Origin: Clostridiales bacterium
Lineage (GTDB): Bacteria > Bacillota > Clostridia > Oscillospirales > CAG-272
Direction: 5' to 3'
NCBI GenBank assembly: GCA_022793655.1
Contig: JAAWDG010000017.1
Span: 62,001-126,000, forward strand
DNA: 64,000 bases
This document shows, one piece after another, positions 33,122 to 42,155 of the stretch. The notes under the pieces are model-generated. The model searched no databases and was not told the DNA's origin. It was given only the letters and a program-made list of their open reading frames with translations. Position numbers and translations under genes: made by a program. Each line of letters starts with the position of its first letter. The first letter of the stretch is position 1.

Positions 33122-36052
33122 TTAGGAAAGATTATATGCCTGACAAAAATTCATGATCATCAAAGCAACCTGCGCACGAGTTGAATCGCCAGATGGATTA
33201 AGTTTTGTTTTCGATACACCATTCACAATTTTGTGCTTGTTTGCCCAAGCCAGTGCTGGTACAGCATAAGAACTTATCTTTTGATAATCTGAAAAATGAC
33301 TGATATTATTTTTTTCCGTACAATCATATCCTTTATATAATGCATAGCGGTATAGAATAGCAGCTGTCTGCTCTCTGGTGATATCTGCCTCTGGCTCAAA
33401 GGTTGTTTTGCTTGTGCCAGCCACAATATCATTTTCGGCTGCCCAAATCACAGCACCGTTATACCAAATATCTGGTTTTACATCGACAAATATAGGCTCT
33501 TGGCTATTATCAACTTCTATGCCTTCCAAACGCGCAATCACACTCACTAACATGCCCCGCGTCATACCTGTATCAGGCGAAAAGATCGTGTCTGAAAAGC
33601 CATAAAAGAGTTTGTTTTGCACCGCATACTGCACGGCCGCACCGTACCATTCGTTCGGATCAACATCGGTAAACGCATTTACATATACCCGGTCTATCAC
33701 CTGTCTTTCCACCTCTTGGCCGCACACGATACAAGATTTAGCTTGCAGGCCCTCTTTATCAGTGGTAGGGGCCGTGATAATCTGCCACTCGCCAGGCGTA
33801 TGTGCTGTTTTATCAACCGTTCTCGTATTTAACACAAAGCCGCACTGCACGCAGATTTGCTCTTCAGTTCCCTCTTTACTGCAGGTTGGCTGAACAGCCC
33901 GTTTCCATTCGCTTTTTGTATGTTCGCAATCTGGATGTTCCCCTTCACCCACGGCACTCGCCGTATCAAACAAAGCAGACATATCAATGGTTTCGCTCGC
34001 GAACACCGCACCTCTTGCCTGACGGTAATAGGCATTATTTTTGCCGGTTACGACACAACCGTAAATGCCCTCGTCCTCTACAAGCAGCGTTGCGCTATTT
34101 GCACCGGTAATGGGTGTATAATCCTTTTTATTTTCATCTAATTTGTACCAAATGTAAGTAACATCTTCTGCTAAGTTTGCCCGGCTGACCAGTTTAATCC
34201 TGCCGTCGGCCTCTCGATAGCCCGCGATGCTGGCGCCAAGCAAATATTGACTTTCGTCCCAAAGCGCTGTCCAATTTTGCAGTCTGACTCGTAATGCATC
34301 TTGATACTGCTCGGCAAAATAGGTAAATGTATTTGCATTTCCTGCATGGCCGGATAACCCATCGATAATCTTTTTAAATCCCCAGCGGGTCCAGTTCATC
34401 GCCTGAGAAGCTTTCGCCCCCTCGATCAGTTCTGACGCGGTAAAGACCCCCTCTGGCAAGGATGCAGACGAAGCACCTGCGTCACCTAAAACCACTGTCA
34501 TAAGCCCGTTCAATTCTTTTTCTTTGGCAAAGACAAGGCTCATAAAATCGCCTTTTTGCCAAAGAGGTTCTAACCAAATATACTGCTGTTCATCCTCATA
34601 CACATTGTGTGTTCCAAAAAGAGTCTTATCATTCTTGAAAATATAATCGCCTGTTTCAAAATCCCAAGCGGGTCCAAATGTCAATGTGTTATAGGCAGAA
34701 TCTTCGGTATCTTTATACATATAGGTGCTGGTTCGGAACAGTTCCCAGTTTTGATAAAACGCATAGGTCAAAATCAACGAAGCCAAACTCTCCGCGTCAA
34801 TATATTCTGTATAATACTTCCCCTCGCTGTTATAGCCTGTGTCAGATATTAATGCATTTTCAAAATCCTGCACGTATTTAGCAATATACTGTACCTGCTC
34901 TCTTGTGCAGACTTCCGGTGCTTTGATATTGACATACATGCCGTTTTCCGTCACAAAGCCACAGTCCTCAAGACTGCCAAAATTAACTTCTAACAAATAG
35001 CCGCCGGTCACGTCATAGCCGCTCTCAGGAATCGGCGCAGCATCTGTGGTATAACGATAATACTGGATGCCCGCCTGAATAGCTGCGTCATTTGTATCGT
35101 TAACTGTTGTTTTAGCCGAAGAGGAGGACTGCACATTATCGTCTTGTTTGGAAATATCAACCGCGGCGCCCACGTCCATACGCTCAGTCAGGATATAGGT
35201 GCCTCTATACTCTTGATTGATATACACATCCACATACTCCGCCCGCATGTCGAAATAATTTTCCCCAGCTAACTGATTGTATGTTTGAAAACCAAGGCGG
35301 GCGCACATGCCGGTCCAGTCATAATGATAGGCGGTGGAAACCCGCATATGCAGCAAAGACCACTTCTTCATTTTGCCGGCCCCGTCAATCAGTTCGGTCT
35401 TTTTTGCAAGTTTAAAATTATATGATTTTTTGTCCGGCACAATGCCCGGTGCGACAAACGAAGTATTGCCGCGTCCTTTAAACGTATCAACCACACCATT
35501 ATAAACAATATCGCCCGCTTGGTTTACCATCACAAGAGAACCGGTGGTCTGATTCTCTTTATTGGCATGTAAATATTCTAAAATATCATTCTGACCAGGC
35601 ACATCATCAATTGTAAAATGCAAAGAAGAAACCTGGGCCGATTTCATGACCCGCAGGCTGTATTTGATATACTCATCCTGCGAAGACTTATATTCATATA
35701 AATAAACATCGCCGGCCGAAAAATCATAAACATCCGTTTGCCCGTTTTGAATCGTCTGACCCGTTTTTTCATTGTACAACGCCTCGCTGCCGGTGTAACA
35801 GACAGTCACCTTTGACGCATTGGCGCAAGAAGGTAAAAAGAGATAATGGATTCCATCTTTACTGGTCACCTCAATGGTATCGCCAATCCGACCATCCATA
35901 TTTTCTAAATCCGAAACCACGGTAATGGGTGCCGGCGCGCTGCTCTCTTTAGCGTTTTCAATCGACGCTGCGCTTACCGTCATAGGAATTTGGAACAGCA
36001 GCAACAGCACAGCCAACAAGCCAGTTAATATTTTTTTGATTTTTATTGTCAT
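33122..36052 (-). CDS. Secreted CotH-kinase-like protein with C-terminal SLH repeats
   Basis: A 976-residue exported protein. Signal peptide (ILTGLLAVLLLLFQIPMTVSAA), a beta domain, then a CotH-type kinase domain at about 150-520: FKGRGNTSF, YNFKLAKKTEL, WSLLHMR, YVDVYINQEYRGTYILTERM, GYLLEVN and GPAWDFETGDY, the last with probable metal-binding acids. Two zinc-ribbon-like CxxC repeats (EQICVQCGF, AKSCIVCGQ) precede three SLH repeats (TRGMLVSVIARLEG, ITREQTAAILYRYA, TRAQVALMIMNF). CotH in spores phosphorylates coat proteins. Here the SLH repeats suggest anchoring to the cell envelope. Full length and single. Confidence 0.87.
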   Translation of the reverse strand: MTIKIKKILTGLLAVLLLLFQIPMTVSAASIENAKESSAPAPITVVSDLENMDGRIGDTIEVTSKDGIHYLFLPSCANASKVTVCYTGSEALYNEKTGQTIQNGQTDVYDFSAGDVYLYEYKSSQDEYIKYSLRVMKSAQVSSLHFTIDDVPGQNDILEYLHANKENQTTGSLVMVNQAGDIVYNGVVDTFKGRGNTSFVAPGIVPDKKSYNFKLAKKTELIDGAGKMKKWSLLHMRVSTAYHYDWTGMCARLGFQTYNQLAGENYFDMRAEYVDVYINQEYRGTYILTERMDVGAAVDISKQDDNVQSSSSAKTTVNDTNDAAIQAGIQYYRYTTDAAPIPESGYDVTGGYLLEVNFGSLEDCGFVTENGMYVNIKAPEVCTREQVQYIAKYVQDFENALISDTGYNSEGKYYTEYIDAESLASLILTYAFYQNWELFRTSTYMYKDTEDSAYNTLTFGPAWDFETGDYIFKNDKTLFGTHNVYEDEQQYIWLEPLWQKGDFMSLVFAKEKELNGLMTVVLGDAGASSASLPEGVFTASELIEGAKASQAMNWTRWGFKKIIDGLSGHAGNANTFTYFAEQYQDALRVRLQNWTALWDESQYLLGASIAGYREADGRIKLVSRANLAEDVTYIWYKLDENKKDYTPITGANSATLLVEDEGIYGCVVTGKNNAYYRQARGAVFASETIDMSALFDTASAVGEGEHPDCEHTKSEWKRAVQPTCSKEGTEEQICVQCGFVLNTRTVDKTAHTPGEWQIITAPTTDKEGLQAKSCIVCGQEVERQVIDRVYVNAFTDVDPNEWYGAAVQYAVQNKLFYGFSDTIFSPDTGMTRGMLVSVIARLEGIEVDNSQEPIFVDVKPDIWYNGAVIWAAENDIVAGTSKTTFEPEADITREQTAAILYRYALYKGYDCTEKNNISHFSDYQKISSYAVPALAWANKHKIVNGVSKTKLNPSGDSTRAQVALMIMNFCQAYNLS

Positions 36053-36239
36053 AATACAAAAATCCTCCCTTATATTCCCTTCTTATATTATCACAAAATA
36101 CACAAATTCACAAGTGAATCTTTGTTTTTTATGAAATCGTATCTTTTTTGCTGGTTGATACAAATTTCGCTCTCTTTTTTCATATGTATAGGTAAAAACA
36201 ACATGACCGTTTTTCGTTACTTATCTATTTAGACGTGAA

Positions 36240-36268
36240 TTGACAAAGTCTGTTCCTTATATTATACT
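36240..36268 (+). promoter_or_regulatory. Sigma-A promoter for the 36299 gene
   Basis: TTGACA (36240-36245), 17 bp, TATACT (36263-36268); nearly consensus, 30 bases before the ATG. It may serve the following greA as well. Confidence 0.85.
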
Positions 36269-36298
36269 AAAAGATGATTGATTTGTGGGAGAAGGACG

Positions 36299-37636
36299 AT
36301 GATTAACTACATCCTTTATTTTTTTATTTATGCGTTTGCCGGCTGGCTATGCGAAACTGTGATTTACTCGGCCAAACACCGAAAGTTTGTCAACCGCGGG
36401 TTGCTCTTTGGTCCCCTGATGGTGCTGTACGGACTCATTCCGGTTTTAGGCATCTTCTTTTTAGAGCCAGCCAAAAATGATTTTATTTTCACAGCGCTTG
36501 GCTTATGCATTGTCAGCGGCGTAACCGAAACAATCCTTTGCTTAGCCTCTGATAAAATTCTGCATGCCAGGCTCTGGGACTATTCCCACCATAAATTTCA
36601 TATTTTAGGCTACACTTGTTTTTCATCGGTCGTGGTAAAAGGCTTAGTCAGTGCTGTGGTGGTCAAATGGATTCATCCACAAATTGCACATGCTGTCAAT
36701 ATCATCCCTTATCGCATACGTATTGTCGTTTCAATCGTTTTTCTGATTCTTATCGTCTTGGACTTTCTTTTCACGGTGATTGGCGTACATGGCATCATAC
36801 GCGAAAGCAAGCAGATGGCATCTATGTCAGAACAAATATCTAAAATCAAAAAGCAATCCAGCAAAGCCGCCGCTTTTTTCTATAGCCGCAGCAAAACGAA
36901 ACGCGGCGTCAATCGTTTACAAAAGCATTTGGAGAAAAATCAAGCCCAAATCACAAAACAAGAAATGGAAACCGACCAGAATGCCCGTTTTGGCGCTGGA
37001 AAAAGCTTTTATAAGTTATTTTGGATTTTTGTGATTGGCTCTGTTATCGGCTGTTTTACCGAGATTGTGTTTATGTATGTCACCACAGGCGTCCTCATGA
37101 ACCGCAGCAGCCTGATTTACGGACCCTTCAGCGTCGTTTGGGGCTTTGGCGCCGTTGTGCTCACCTTAGTGCTTTACAGCTGGAACCAGAAAAGCGACCG
37201 ATACATATTTTTAGGCGGTCTTCTCATTGGCGGCGTCTATGAATACGCATGCAGCGTATTTACCGAATTTTTCTTTGGAAGCGTCTTTTGGGATTACAGC
37301 AGCATTCCTTTTAACATTAACGGCCGAGTCAATTTACTCTACTGTGGTTTTTGGGGACTGCTCGCTTTGCTATGGGTAAAGGGAGTTTATCCCTACCTCT
37401 CAAAACTTATCGAAAAAATTCCGGTCAAACCCGGCAAAATCATTTCGATATTGCTTGCGCTGTTCCTCTCAGCGGATATGCTGTTGTCTGCGGCCGTTTT
37501 GGCCAGAATGGAGGAACGGGCCGCCGGTAAAGAGGCCGATGGCGCCATTGACGTCTTTTTAGACAAGACCTATGACGACCAATTTATTTCTAAACAATAT
37601 CAAAATTTAAAGCCCGTCTTTAAAAACATAAAGTAA
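36299..37636 (+). CDS. Putative ABC-transporter-permease-like membrane protein (PF06541), duplicated
   Basis: A 445-residue membrane protein made of two related halves. The first (1-150) has YAFAGWLCETVIYSAKHRKFVNRGLLFGP and the second (about 235-390) GSVIGCFTEIVFMYVTTGVLMNRSSLIYGP; both repeat the family motif of a membrane Glu followed by a NRG/NRS-L-x-x-GP loop. A basic cytoplasmic linker lies between them. These proteins are annotated as putative ABC transporter permeases, but no ATPase is near and the function is unknown. GGGAGAAGGACG precedes the ATG at 36299. Confidence 0.85.
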   Translation: MINYILYFFIYAFAGWLCETVIYSAKHRKFVNRGLLFGPLMVLYGLIPVLGIFFLEPAKNDFIFTALGLCIVSGVTETILCLASDKILHARLWDYSHHKFHILGYTCFSSVVVKGLVSAVVVKWIHPQIAHAVNIIPYRIRIVVSIVFLILIVLDFLFTVIGVHGIIRESKQMASMSEQISKIKKQSSKAAAFFYSRSKTKRGVNRLQKHLEKNQAQITKQEMETDQNARFGAGKSFYKLFWIFVIGSVIGCFTEIVFMYVTTGVLMNRSSLIYGPFSVVWGFGAVVLTLVLYSWNQKSDRYIFLGGLLIGGVYEYACSVFTEFFFGSVFWDYSSIPFNINGRVNLLYCGFWGLLALLWVKGVYPYLSKLIEKIPVKPGKIISILLALFLSADMLLSAAVLARMEERAAGKEADGAIDVFLDKTYDDQFISKQYQNLKPVFKNIK

Positions 37637-37660
37637 CGCACCAAATTAGGAGAAAGTATT

Positions 37661-38164
37661 ATGCGCGATGAACTCACCAAAATCGATATACAAAAAATGA
37701 AAGAAGAAATTGAATACCGCAAAGGGGTTTTGGCCCCTAAACTGCGCAGCGCGGTCAAGTCAGCCCGAGAACTCGGTGATTTAAGCGAGAATGATGAATA
37801 TCGCTCAGCCAAGCGGGAACTAAATCGAAATAACAGCCGCATTCATTATCTGCAAACGATGATTGACACGGCCGTTGTCATTTCTACTGATTCAAAGCAA
37901 GATGAAGTCGGCCTTTTCGATGAAGTAGAGATTTATTATGAAGACGATGATGAAAGCCGCACCATTCGCATTGTTACCACACTGCGAAACAACGTCTTTA
38001 AAGACTGCATTTCTAAAGAGTCACCTTTAGGGTCAGCTCTTTTAGGCAAAAAAGTCGGCGAGCGAGTCATCGTCAAAGTCAATGAAAAAGTAAAATACCC
38101 GGTTGTTATTAAAGCCATCACAAAAGGTGAAGACGACGACAGCCTGTCTATCAGCCAATTTTAA
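37661..38164 (+). CDS. GreA/GreB-family transcription elongation factor
   Basis: A 167-residue protein. The N-terminal coiled coil (about 1-78; KLRSAVKSARELGDLSENDEY) contains the acidic tip GDLSENDEY that reaches the RNA polymerase active site and stimulates cleavage of backtracked RNA. The C-terminal FKBP-like domain ends in KVGERVIVKVNEKVKYPVVIKAI. It might be a second GreA paralogue, because the C-terminal domain is less typical (YYEDDDESRTIRIVTT). It starts 24 bases after the membrane protein gene, with TAGGAGAAAG as RBS. Confidence 0.9.
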   Translation: MRDELTKIDIQKMKEEIEYRKGVLAPKLRSAVKSARELGDLSENDEYRSAKRELNRNNSRIHYLQTMIDTAVVISTDSKQDEVGLFDEVEIYYEDDDESRTIRIVTTLRNNVFKDCISKESPLGSALLGKKVGERVIVKVNEKVKYPVVIKAITKGEDDDSLSISQF

Positions 38165-38203
38165 AAAAAGCCGATCTTACAGCCATGCAAGGGAGAACGG
38201 TAC

Positions 38204-38956
38204 ATGATAAAAATATTTCTAAGCGATGACGACCCCTTTTTTCTGTCGCTTGAAAAAGAAATGGTTGAGCGCATTATTGCCGATAATAAGCTAAGTGCAA
38301 AGCTTGGCGGCGCAGCCCGTTCCGGCGCTGAATTACTTCGCCTGCCTAATATTGACAGCGACAGCCTTCTTTTTATGGATATTGATTACGGGGTCAATCA
38401 GCCTAATGGCATAGACATTACAGCAGCGCTCAAAAAACATGGCAGTAAAGCAAAAATTGTTTATACCACCAACCACAGTGAACTGGCCATGAAGGTGTTA
38501 AAAAGCGGCACTGAGCCTTTTGGATTTTTAGAAAAAAACTGTGATGTAAAAAAACTATCCGATTCGCTCGACAGATATATACGAATGGCATTAAGGCTGT
38601 CGGCCCAAGAGCATGAAAATAATCCTACGCGGGGTATTATCTGCCTAAAAACCGGTGTGGGTGAACAGGCAGAGCTGTGCATGCAGGACATACTATACCT
38701 TGAATCCGAAAAAACCATATCACATGGCATTACTTACCATACCGACAACGGCTCTGTTATTACCGTAATCAGCACGCTTGATCATGAAACCCAAAGGCTG
38801 GACGATGGCTTTGTCAGAGTGCATAGATCCTTTTTAGCGAATCAAGCGCATATGATCGGTATGCGCGGCGGATACATTGTCATGTCAGATCAAAGTGAGA
38901 TACCTTGCTCGCTGAAAATGCGCTCGGAGATCAAAAAATGGCTAAAAAAGACCTAA
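38204..38956 (+). CDS. LytTR-family response regulator
   Basis: A 250-residue AgrA/LytR-like regulator. The receiver domain (1-125) starts MIKIFLSDDDPFFLSLEKEM with the acidic pair DD, has the phosphoacceptor in SLLFMDIDYGVNQPNGI and the conserved lysine in FGFLEKN. The LytTR DNA-binding domain occupies about 145-250 (DILYLESEKTISHGI, FVRVHRSFLANQAHMIGM). It binds direct repeats in target promoters in this family. The kinase gene overlaps its 3' end by 19 bases, so the two form one system. Confidence 0.92.
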   Translation: MIKIFLSDDDPFFLSLEKEMVERIIADNKLSAKLGGAARSGAELLRLPNIDSDSLLFMDIDYGVNQPNGIDITAALKKHGSKAKIVYTTNHSELAMKVLKSGTEPFGFLEKNCDVKKLSDSLDRYIRMALRLSAQEHENNPTRGIICLKTGVGEQAELCMQDILYLESEKTISHGITYHTDNGSVITVISTLDHETQRLDDGFVRVHRSFLANQAHMIGMRGGYIVMSDQSEIPCSLKMRSEIKKWLKKT

Positions 38957-40344
38957 GAAAAACCATTTATTATATTCTTTATGCCGTGTCTTTCCTGGCA
39001 GCTGTACTGGCTCTATTGAAAACTCATTGGAGCACCTATGGCACACTCAATTTAATCAGTATACTCATGCTATGCGCCTTTGCAGCCCTGGTGCAGCAGC
39101 TGCCGTTAAACATATCTTCTTATATCATGTTAGCCTGCCTCATGATTACAGAAAAACTATATCTACGTTTGTTTGCAGCCCCCTCTCTTTTTTCAGTTTT
39201 CTTTTTATTGGATTTGGTTTTGATTCTTTGGCTTAGGCACGCACATATCAAAGATTATTTTGCAAAAATAAGCGCCGTATCGCTATGCGCAGCTATTCTG
39301 CTCTCTATCTATGATGCCGCCACAACCAAGCTCCTGCCGCTTTATTATGATATCGGACGCCACTATTCCCTTTCCGCTTTGCATAAATTCATTTTAATTT
39401 TTCTATTCAGCGCTGTGTTTGTGGCCGTATTCGCCGCATTAGTGAAGCTTGCTGCTTGTTTTTTTCAAATCAATAACGACCGTTTCTCGTTGGTGCAGCA
39501 AAAATTTGCCGGGCTTAGCGCATATGTGCTTTTCTTTTTTATGATTTTACTCATCTTTTTTGATTCATTTGATCTATTGATTCAAACCAACCCGCTAAGT
39601 ACCCGCATGTTCCGTATACTCATTATTTTTATAGCCGCTGTTTATATTGGCCTTTTGCTCAAAACAGCCGCCATCAAAGAAAACATGAATTTGGCCCAAG
39701 ATGCGGAAAACGAGCTTGCCGCCTATAACGATGATCTGGAACAAACGCTGGAAAACATGCAGGATATACGACATGACCTAAAAAACGTGTTTTTAACCAT
39801 GGGCCATTTTGTCGATAAAAGCGATGATCAGGAAATGAAAGAATTTTACGTTCAAAATATTGTTCCTTTTTTACAGCATACCGTGGCAAAAAGCGATTTA
39901 ATTGCTAAACTTTCTGTCTTAAGTGATAATCGATTAAAATCATTTTTATATTATAAAATGACAGAAAAGCTCGAAATGGGTGTAAATGTTGACATCACCA
40001 TTGTCCCTTCTCATACCGAAGGATGCGGTCATATGGTCCGGATTTTAGGCATTTTAATTGATAACGCAGCCGAAGAAGCGCTACTTTGCGAAAAGAAAAA
40101 CATTCGAATCGATATTCGCGAAGATGACAAGGGTACAAGCTTTATTGTGGCCAATGAGGTTCGTCCTTCGGTAAAGGACAGGGGCATCATAGCAGGTACC
40201 ACCGAAAAAGGGCTTCATCGAGGACGCGGACTCACGATCATTAGAAAAATAGTGGAAGATTACGACAATTTAATCTTAAATTCATATTTTGTCGAAACAC
40301 AGTTTGTACAGTGTCTGACTGTTTTTAAAACAAAAGATCATTGA
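38938..40344 (+). CDS. GHKL-domain sensor histidine kinase (AgrC/VirS-like)
   Basis: A 468-residue membrane kinase. Six or seven hydrophobic helices cover residues 1-245. A short coiled coil is followed by the phosphoacceptor segment DIRHDLKNVFLTMGHF and the GHKL ATPase with N-box LIDNAAEEALLCEKKN and G-box GLHRGRGLTIIRKIVED. The frame opens at 38905, but GGAGATC upstream fixes 38938 as start. It overlaps the LytTR regulator gene. AgrC-type kinases often sense peptides, but no AgrB or AgrD gene lies beside it, so the signal is unknown. Confidence 0.9.
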   Translation: MAKKDLRKTIYYILYAVSFLAAVLALLKTHWSTYGTLNLISILMLCAFAALVQQLPLNISSYIMLACLMITEKLYLRLFAAPSLFSVFFLLDLVLILWLRHAHIKDYFAKISAVSLCAAILLSIYDAATTKLLPLYYDIGRHYSLSALHKFILIFLFSAVFVAVFAALVKLAACFFQINNDRFSLVQQKFAGLSAYVLFFFMILLIFFDSFDLLIQTNPLSTRMFRILIIFIAAVYIGLLLKTAAIKENMNLAQDAENELAAYNDDLEQTLENMQDIRHDLKNVFLTMGHFVDKSDDQEMKEFYVQNIVPFLQHTVAKSDLIAKLSVLSDNRLKSFLYYKMTEKLEMGVNVDITIVPSHTEGCGHMVRILGILIDNAAEEALLCEKKNIRIDIREDDKGTSFIVANEVRPSVKDRGIIAGTTEKGLHRGRGLTIIRKIVEDYDNLILNSYFVETQFVQCLTVFKTKDH

Positions 40345-40359
40345 TGCCTGAAACGAACA

Positions 40360-40410
40360 AAAACTGCCTGAATCGAAAAAACATTTCTCGATTCAGGCAG
40401 TTTTATTTTG
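40360..40410. terminator. Terminator of the two-component operon
   Basis: A 17-bp perfect stem with core CTGCCTGAATCGA and TCGATTCAGGCAG, followed by TTTTATTTTG on the + strand. Confidence 0.92.
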
Positions 40411-40481
40411 TTTAGCGCAAAACCATAGGCATTCCTATTTCTAATATGTTATCCTCAAAAGCAGAACCGGAGGATAACAAA

Positions 40482-41204
40482 ATGGAGAAAAAACTGATTG
40501 TCAATCCTGGCAAAAAAGAATTCGTAACAATTGACGCAAACAGATATGGTTGTTATGCTATCAAAACCCATACCATTACAAAAAATGATGTGCTTTTATC
40601 TATTATCGACCAATATGTATTGCCCTTGCTCATGGAGGAAGATATTGTTTTTATCAGTGAAAAAATGGTCGCTTGTACCGAGGGGCGGGCCTATCAGGCA
40701 AATAAAATAAAAGCAGGCTGCATGGCACGTATGCTAAGCCGCTTTGTCAAGCGCTCGGCTAACGGGATAGGGCTCGCTATGCCCGAAACCATGCAGTGTG
40801 CCATTGACGAAACAGGGCTTGTGCGCATACTCATCGCCGCATTTGCCGGCATGATTGGCAAATTACTGCACCGACACGGCTGGTTTTACAAAATAGCGGG
40901 CAGAAAGGCCGCCGCCATTGATGGCCCCTGTTCCTACACCCTGCCGCCATATAATGAATATATCGTGCTGTCCCCGGCCGACCCCTGCCAGACGGCCTGC
41001 AGCATTTCCCATCGGTTAGGCGGACATACTGTTCTGATTATTGATGCGAACGATTTGGGCTGCGAAATCTTGGGAATGTCTGATCGGAAAATTGATGTTT
41101 CCATTTATAAAAAACTGCTCGGTCAAAATCCTTTGGGACAAAGCACCCAATCAACACCTATTGGCATACTGCGGCCTTGTCGCAAGACAGCAAAATCATC
41201 ATGA
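40482..41204 (+). CDS. CofE-like F420-0:gamma-glutamyl ligase domain protein
   Basis: A 240-residue protein resembling the catalytic domain of F420-0:L-glutamate ligase. It has AIKTHTITKNDVLLSIID near the start, EEDIVFISEKMVACTEGR (metal and substrate region) and VLSPADPCQTACSISHRLGG. No other F420 biosynthesis gene is in the window and most Clostridia lack F420, so it probably joins glutamate to something else. GGAGG stands nine bases before the ATG at 40482; the longer frame from 40446 is unlikely. Confidence 0.75.
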   Translation: MEKKLIVNPGKKEFVTIDANRYGCYAIKTHTITKNDVLLSIIDQYVLPLLMEEDIVFISEKMVACTEGRAYQANKIKAGCMARMLSRFVKRSANGIGLAMPETMQCAIDETGLVRILIAAFAGMIGKLLHRHGWFYKIAGRKAAAIDGPCSYTLPPYNEYIVLSPADPCQTACSISHRLGGHTVLIIDANDLGCEILGMSDRKIDVSIYKKLLGQNPLGQSTQSTPIGILRPCRKTAKSS

Positions 41205-41255
41205 TATGCAATCTGTCCGCCGCCAGCGCAAACAAGACTTCTTGTGATCATGATA

Positions 41256-42155
41256 TCAATCAAAAAAAGAGAGTTGAACCGTTTCATAATCTTGGTGAAT
41301 CAAACGCGCCATCGCATCGCTTTGGTAAAGGATATGATGCTTTTCGCAACAACTTCTAAACTGCTTTTTGAGTTCTCTGTCATGGGGCGAATAACACGAA
41401 TAAGCCTTGCCAAAAGCCTTGATATACCTTTCTTTCATGTCGGGATAAAGATGGTCTAACTGCTCATAAAAATATTGACGCTGGTTGGCACGCAAGGTCA
41501 CGCAAAAGCCATAACCCGCTTCAATCCATTTGGCGCCGGCAAGGGCCGCTTTCTCGACAATACCTATGATATTTTCCAGTGTATCATTGATAAAAGGCAA
41601 TATCGGCATAAGCAAAATGCCGCATGGAATGCCAGCTTCGGCAAGCGTTTTGAGGGCGCGAAACCGCGCACTGGAAGGACACACAAAAGGTTCTAACACC
41701 GAAGATAGCGAATCTTCTGCACACGTGATTGTAAAATTCACCGCAACCGGTGAATGTGTCTTAATCGCGCAAAGCAGATCGATATCCCTTAGCACCAAGT
41801 CCGACTTGGTTAAAATAATCGCGCCGTAATGCATTTGGTTAAAGAGCGATAACGCCCCGCGCATGGTGCATGTTTCCGCTTCATAGGGATTATATGGATC
41901 GCTCATCGAGCCTGTCAGCACAGCCCCGCTTTTTCTCTTCTTTTTGAGTTCCTGCTCCAAAATCGCAAGCGCATTCTTTTTCCCCCGCACCCGGTCAAAC
42001 TGATCGATTTGATAACACTCATTCCGGCTGAAACAATAGATACAGCCATGCGGACAACCACGATATAAATTCATGTTATAGTGTGCACCAAACCAACCGT
42101 TTGCCATATAAGGGGAAAGAATCGATTTGGCATCGATAAAAGTTAAATCATTCAT
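41256..42155 (-). CDS. Radical SAM protein, SPL/Rv2578c-like
   Basis: A 299-residue radical SAM enzyme. The 4Fe-4S motif CPHGCIYCFSR (CxxxCxYC) is preceded by NMNLYRGC, and AVLTGSMSDPYNPYEAET is the SAM-binding region shared with spore photoproduct lyase-like proteins. The C-terminus (CCEKHHILYQSDAMARLI) is family-typical. A DNA repair role is possible in a spore former, but true SplB has other features, so I leave the substrate open. The start at 42155 overlaps the acyltransferase stop by eight bases, implying coupling. Confidence 0.85.
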   Translation of the reverse strand: MNDLTFIDAKSILSPYMANGWFGAHYNMNLYRGCPHGCIYCFSRNECYQIDQFDRVRGKKNALAILEQELKKKRKSGAVLTGSMSDPYNPYEAETCTMRGALSLFNQMHYGAIILTKSDLVLRDIDLLCAIKTHSPVAVNFTITCAEDSLSSVLEPFVCPSSARFRALKTLAEAGIPCGILLMPILPFINDTLENIIGIVEKAALAGAKWIEAGYGFCVTLRANQRQYFYEQLDHLYPDMKERYIKAFGKAYSCYSPHDRELKKQFRSCCEKHHILYQSDAMARLIHQDYETVQLSFFD

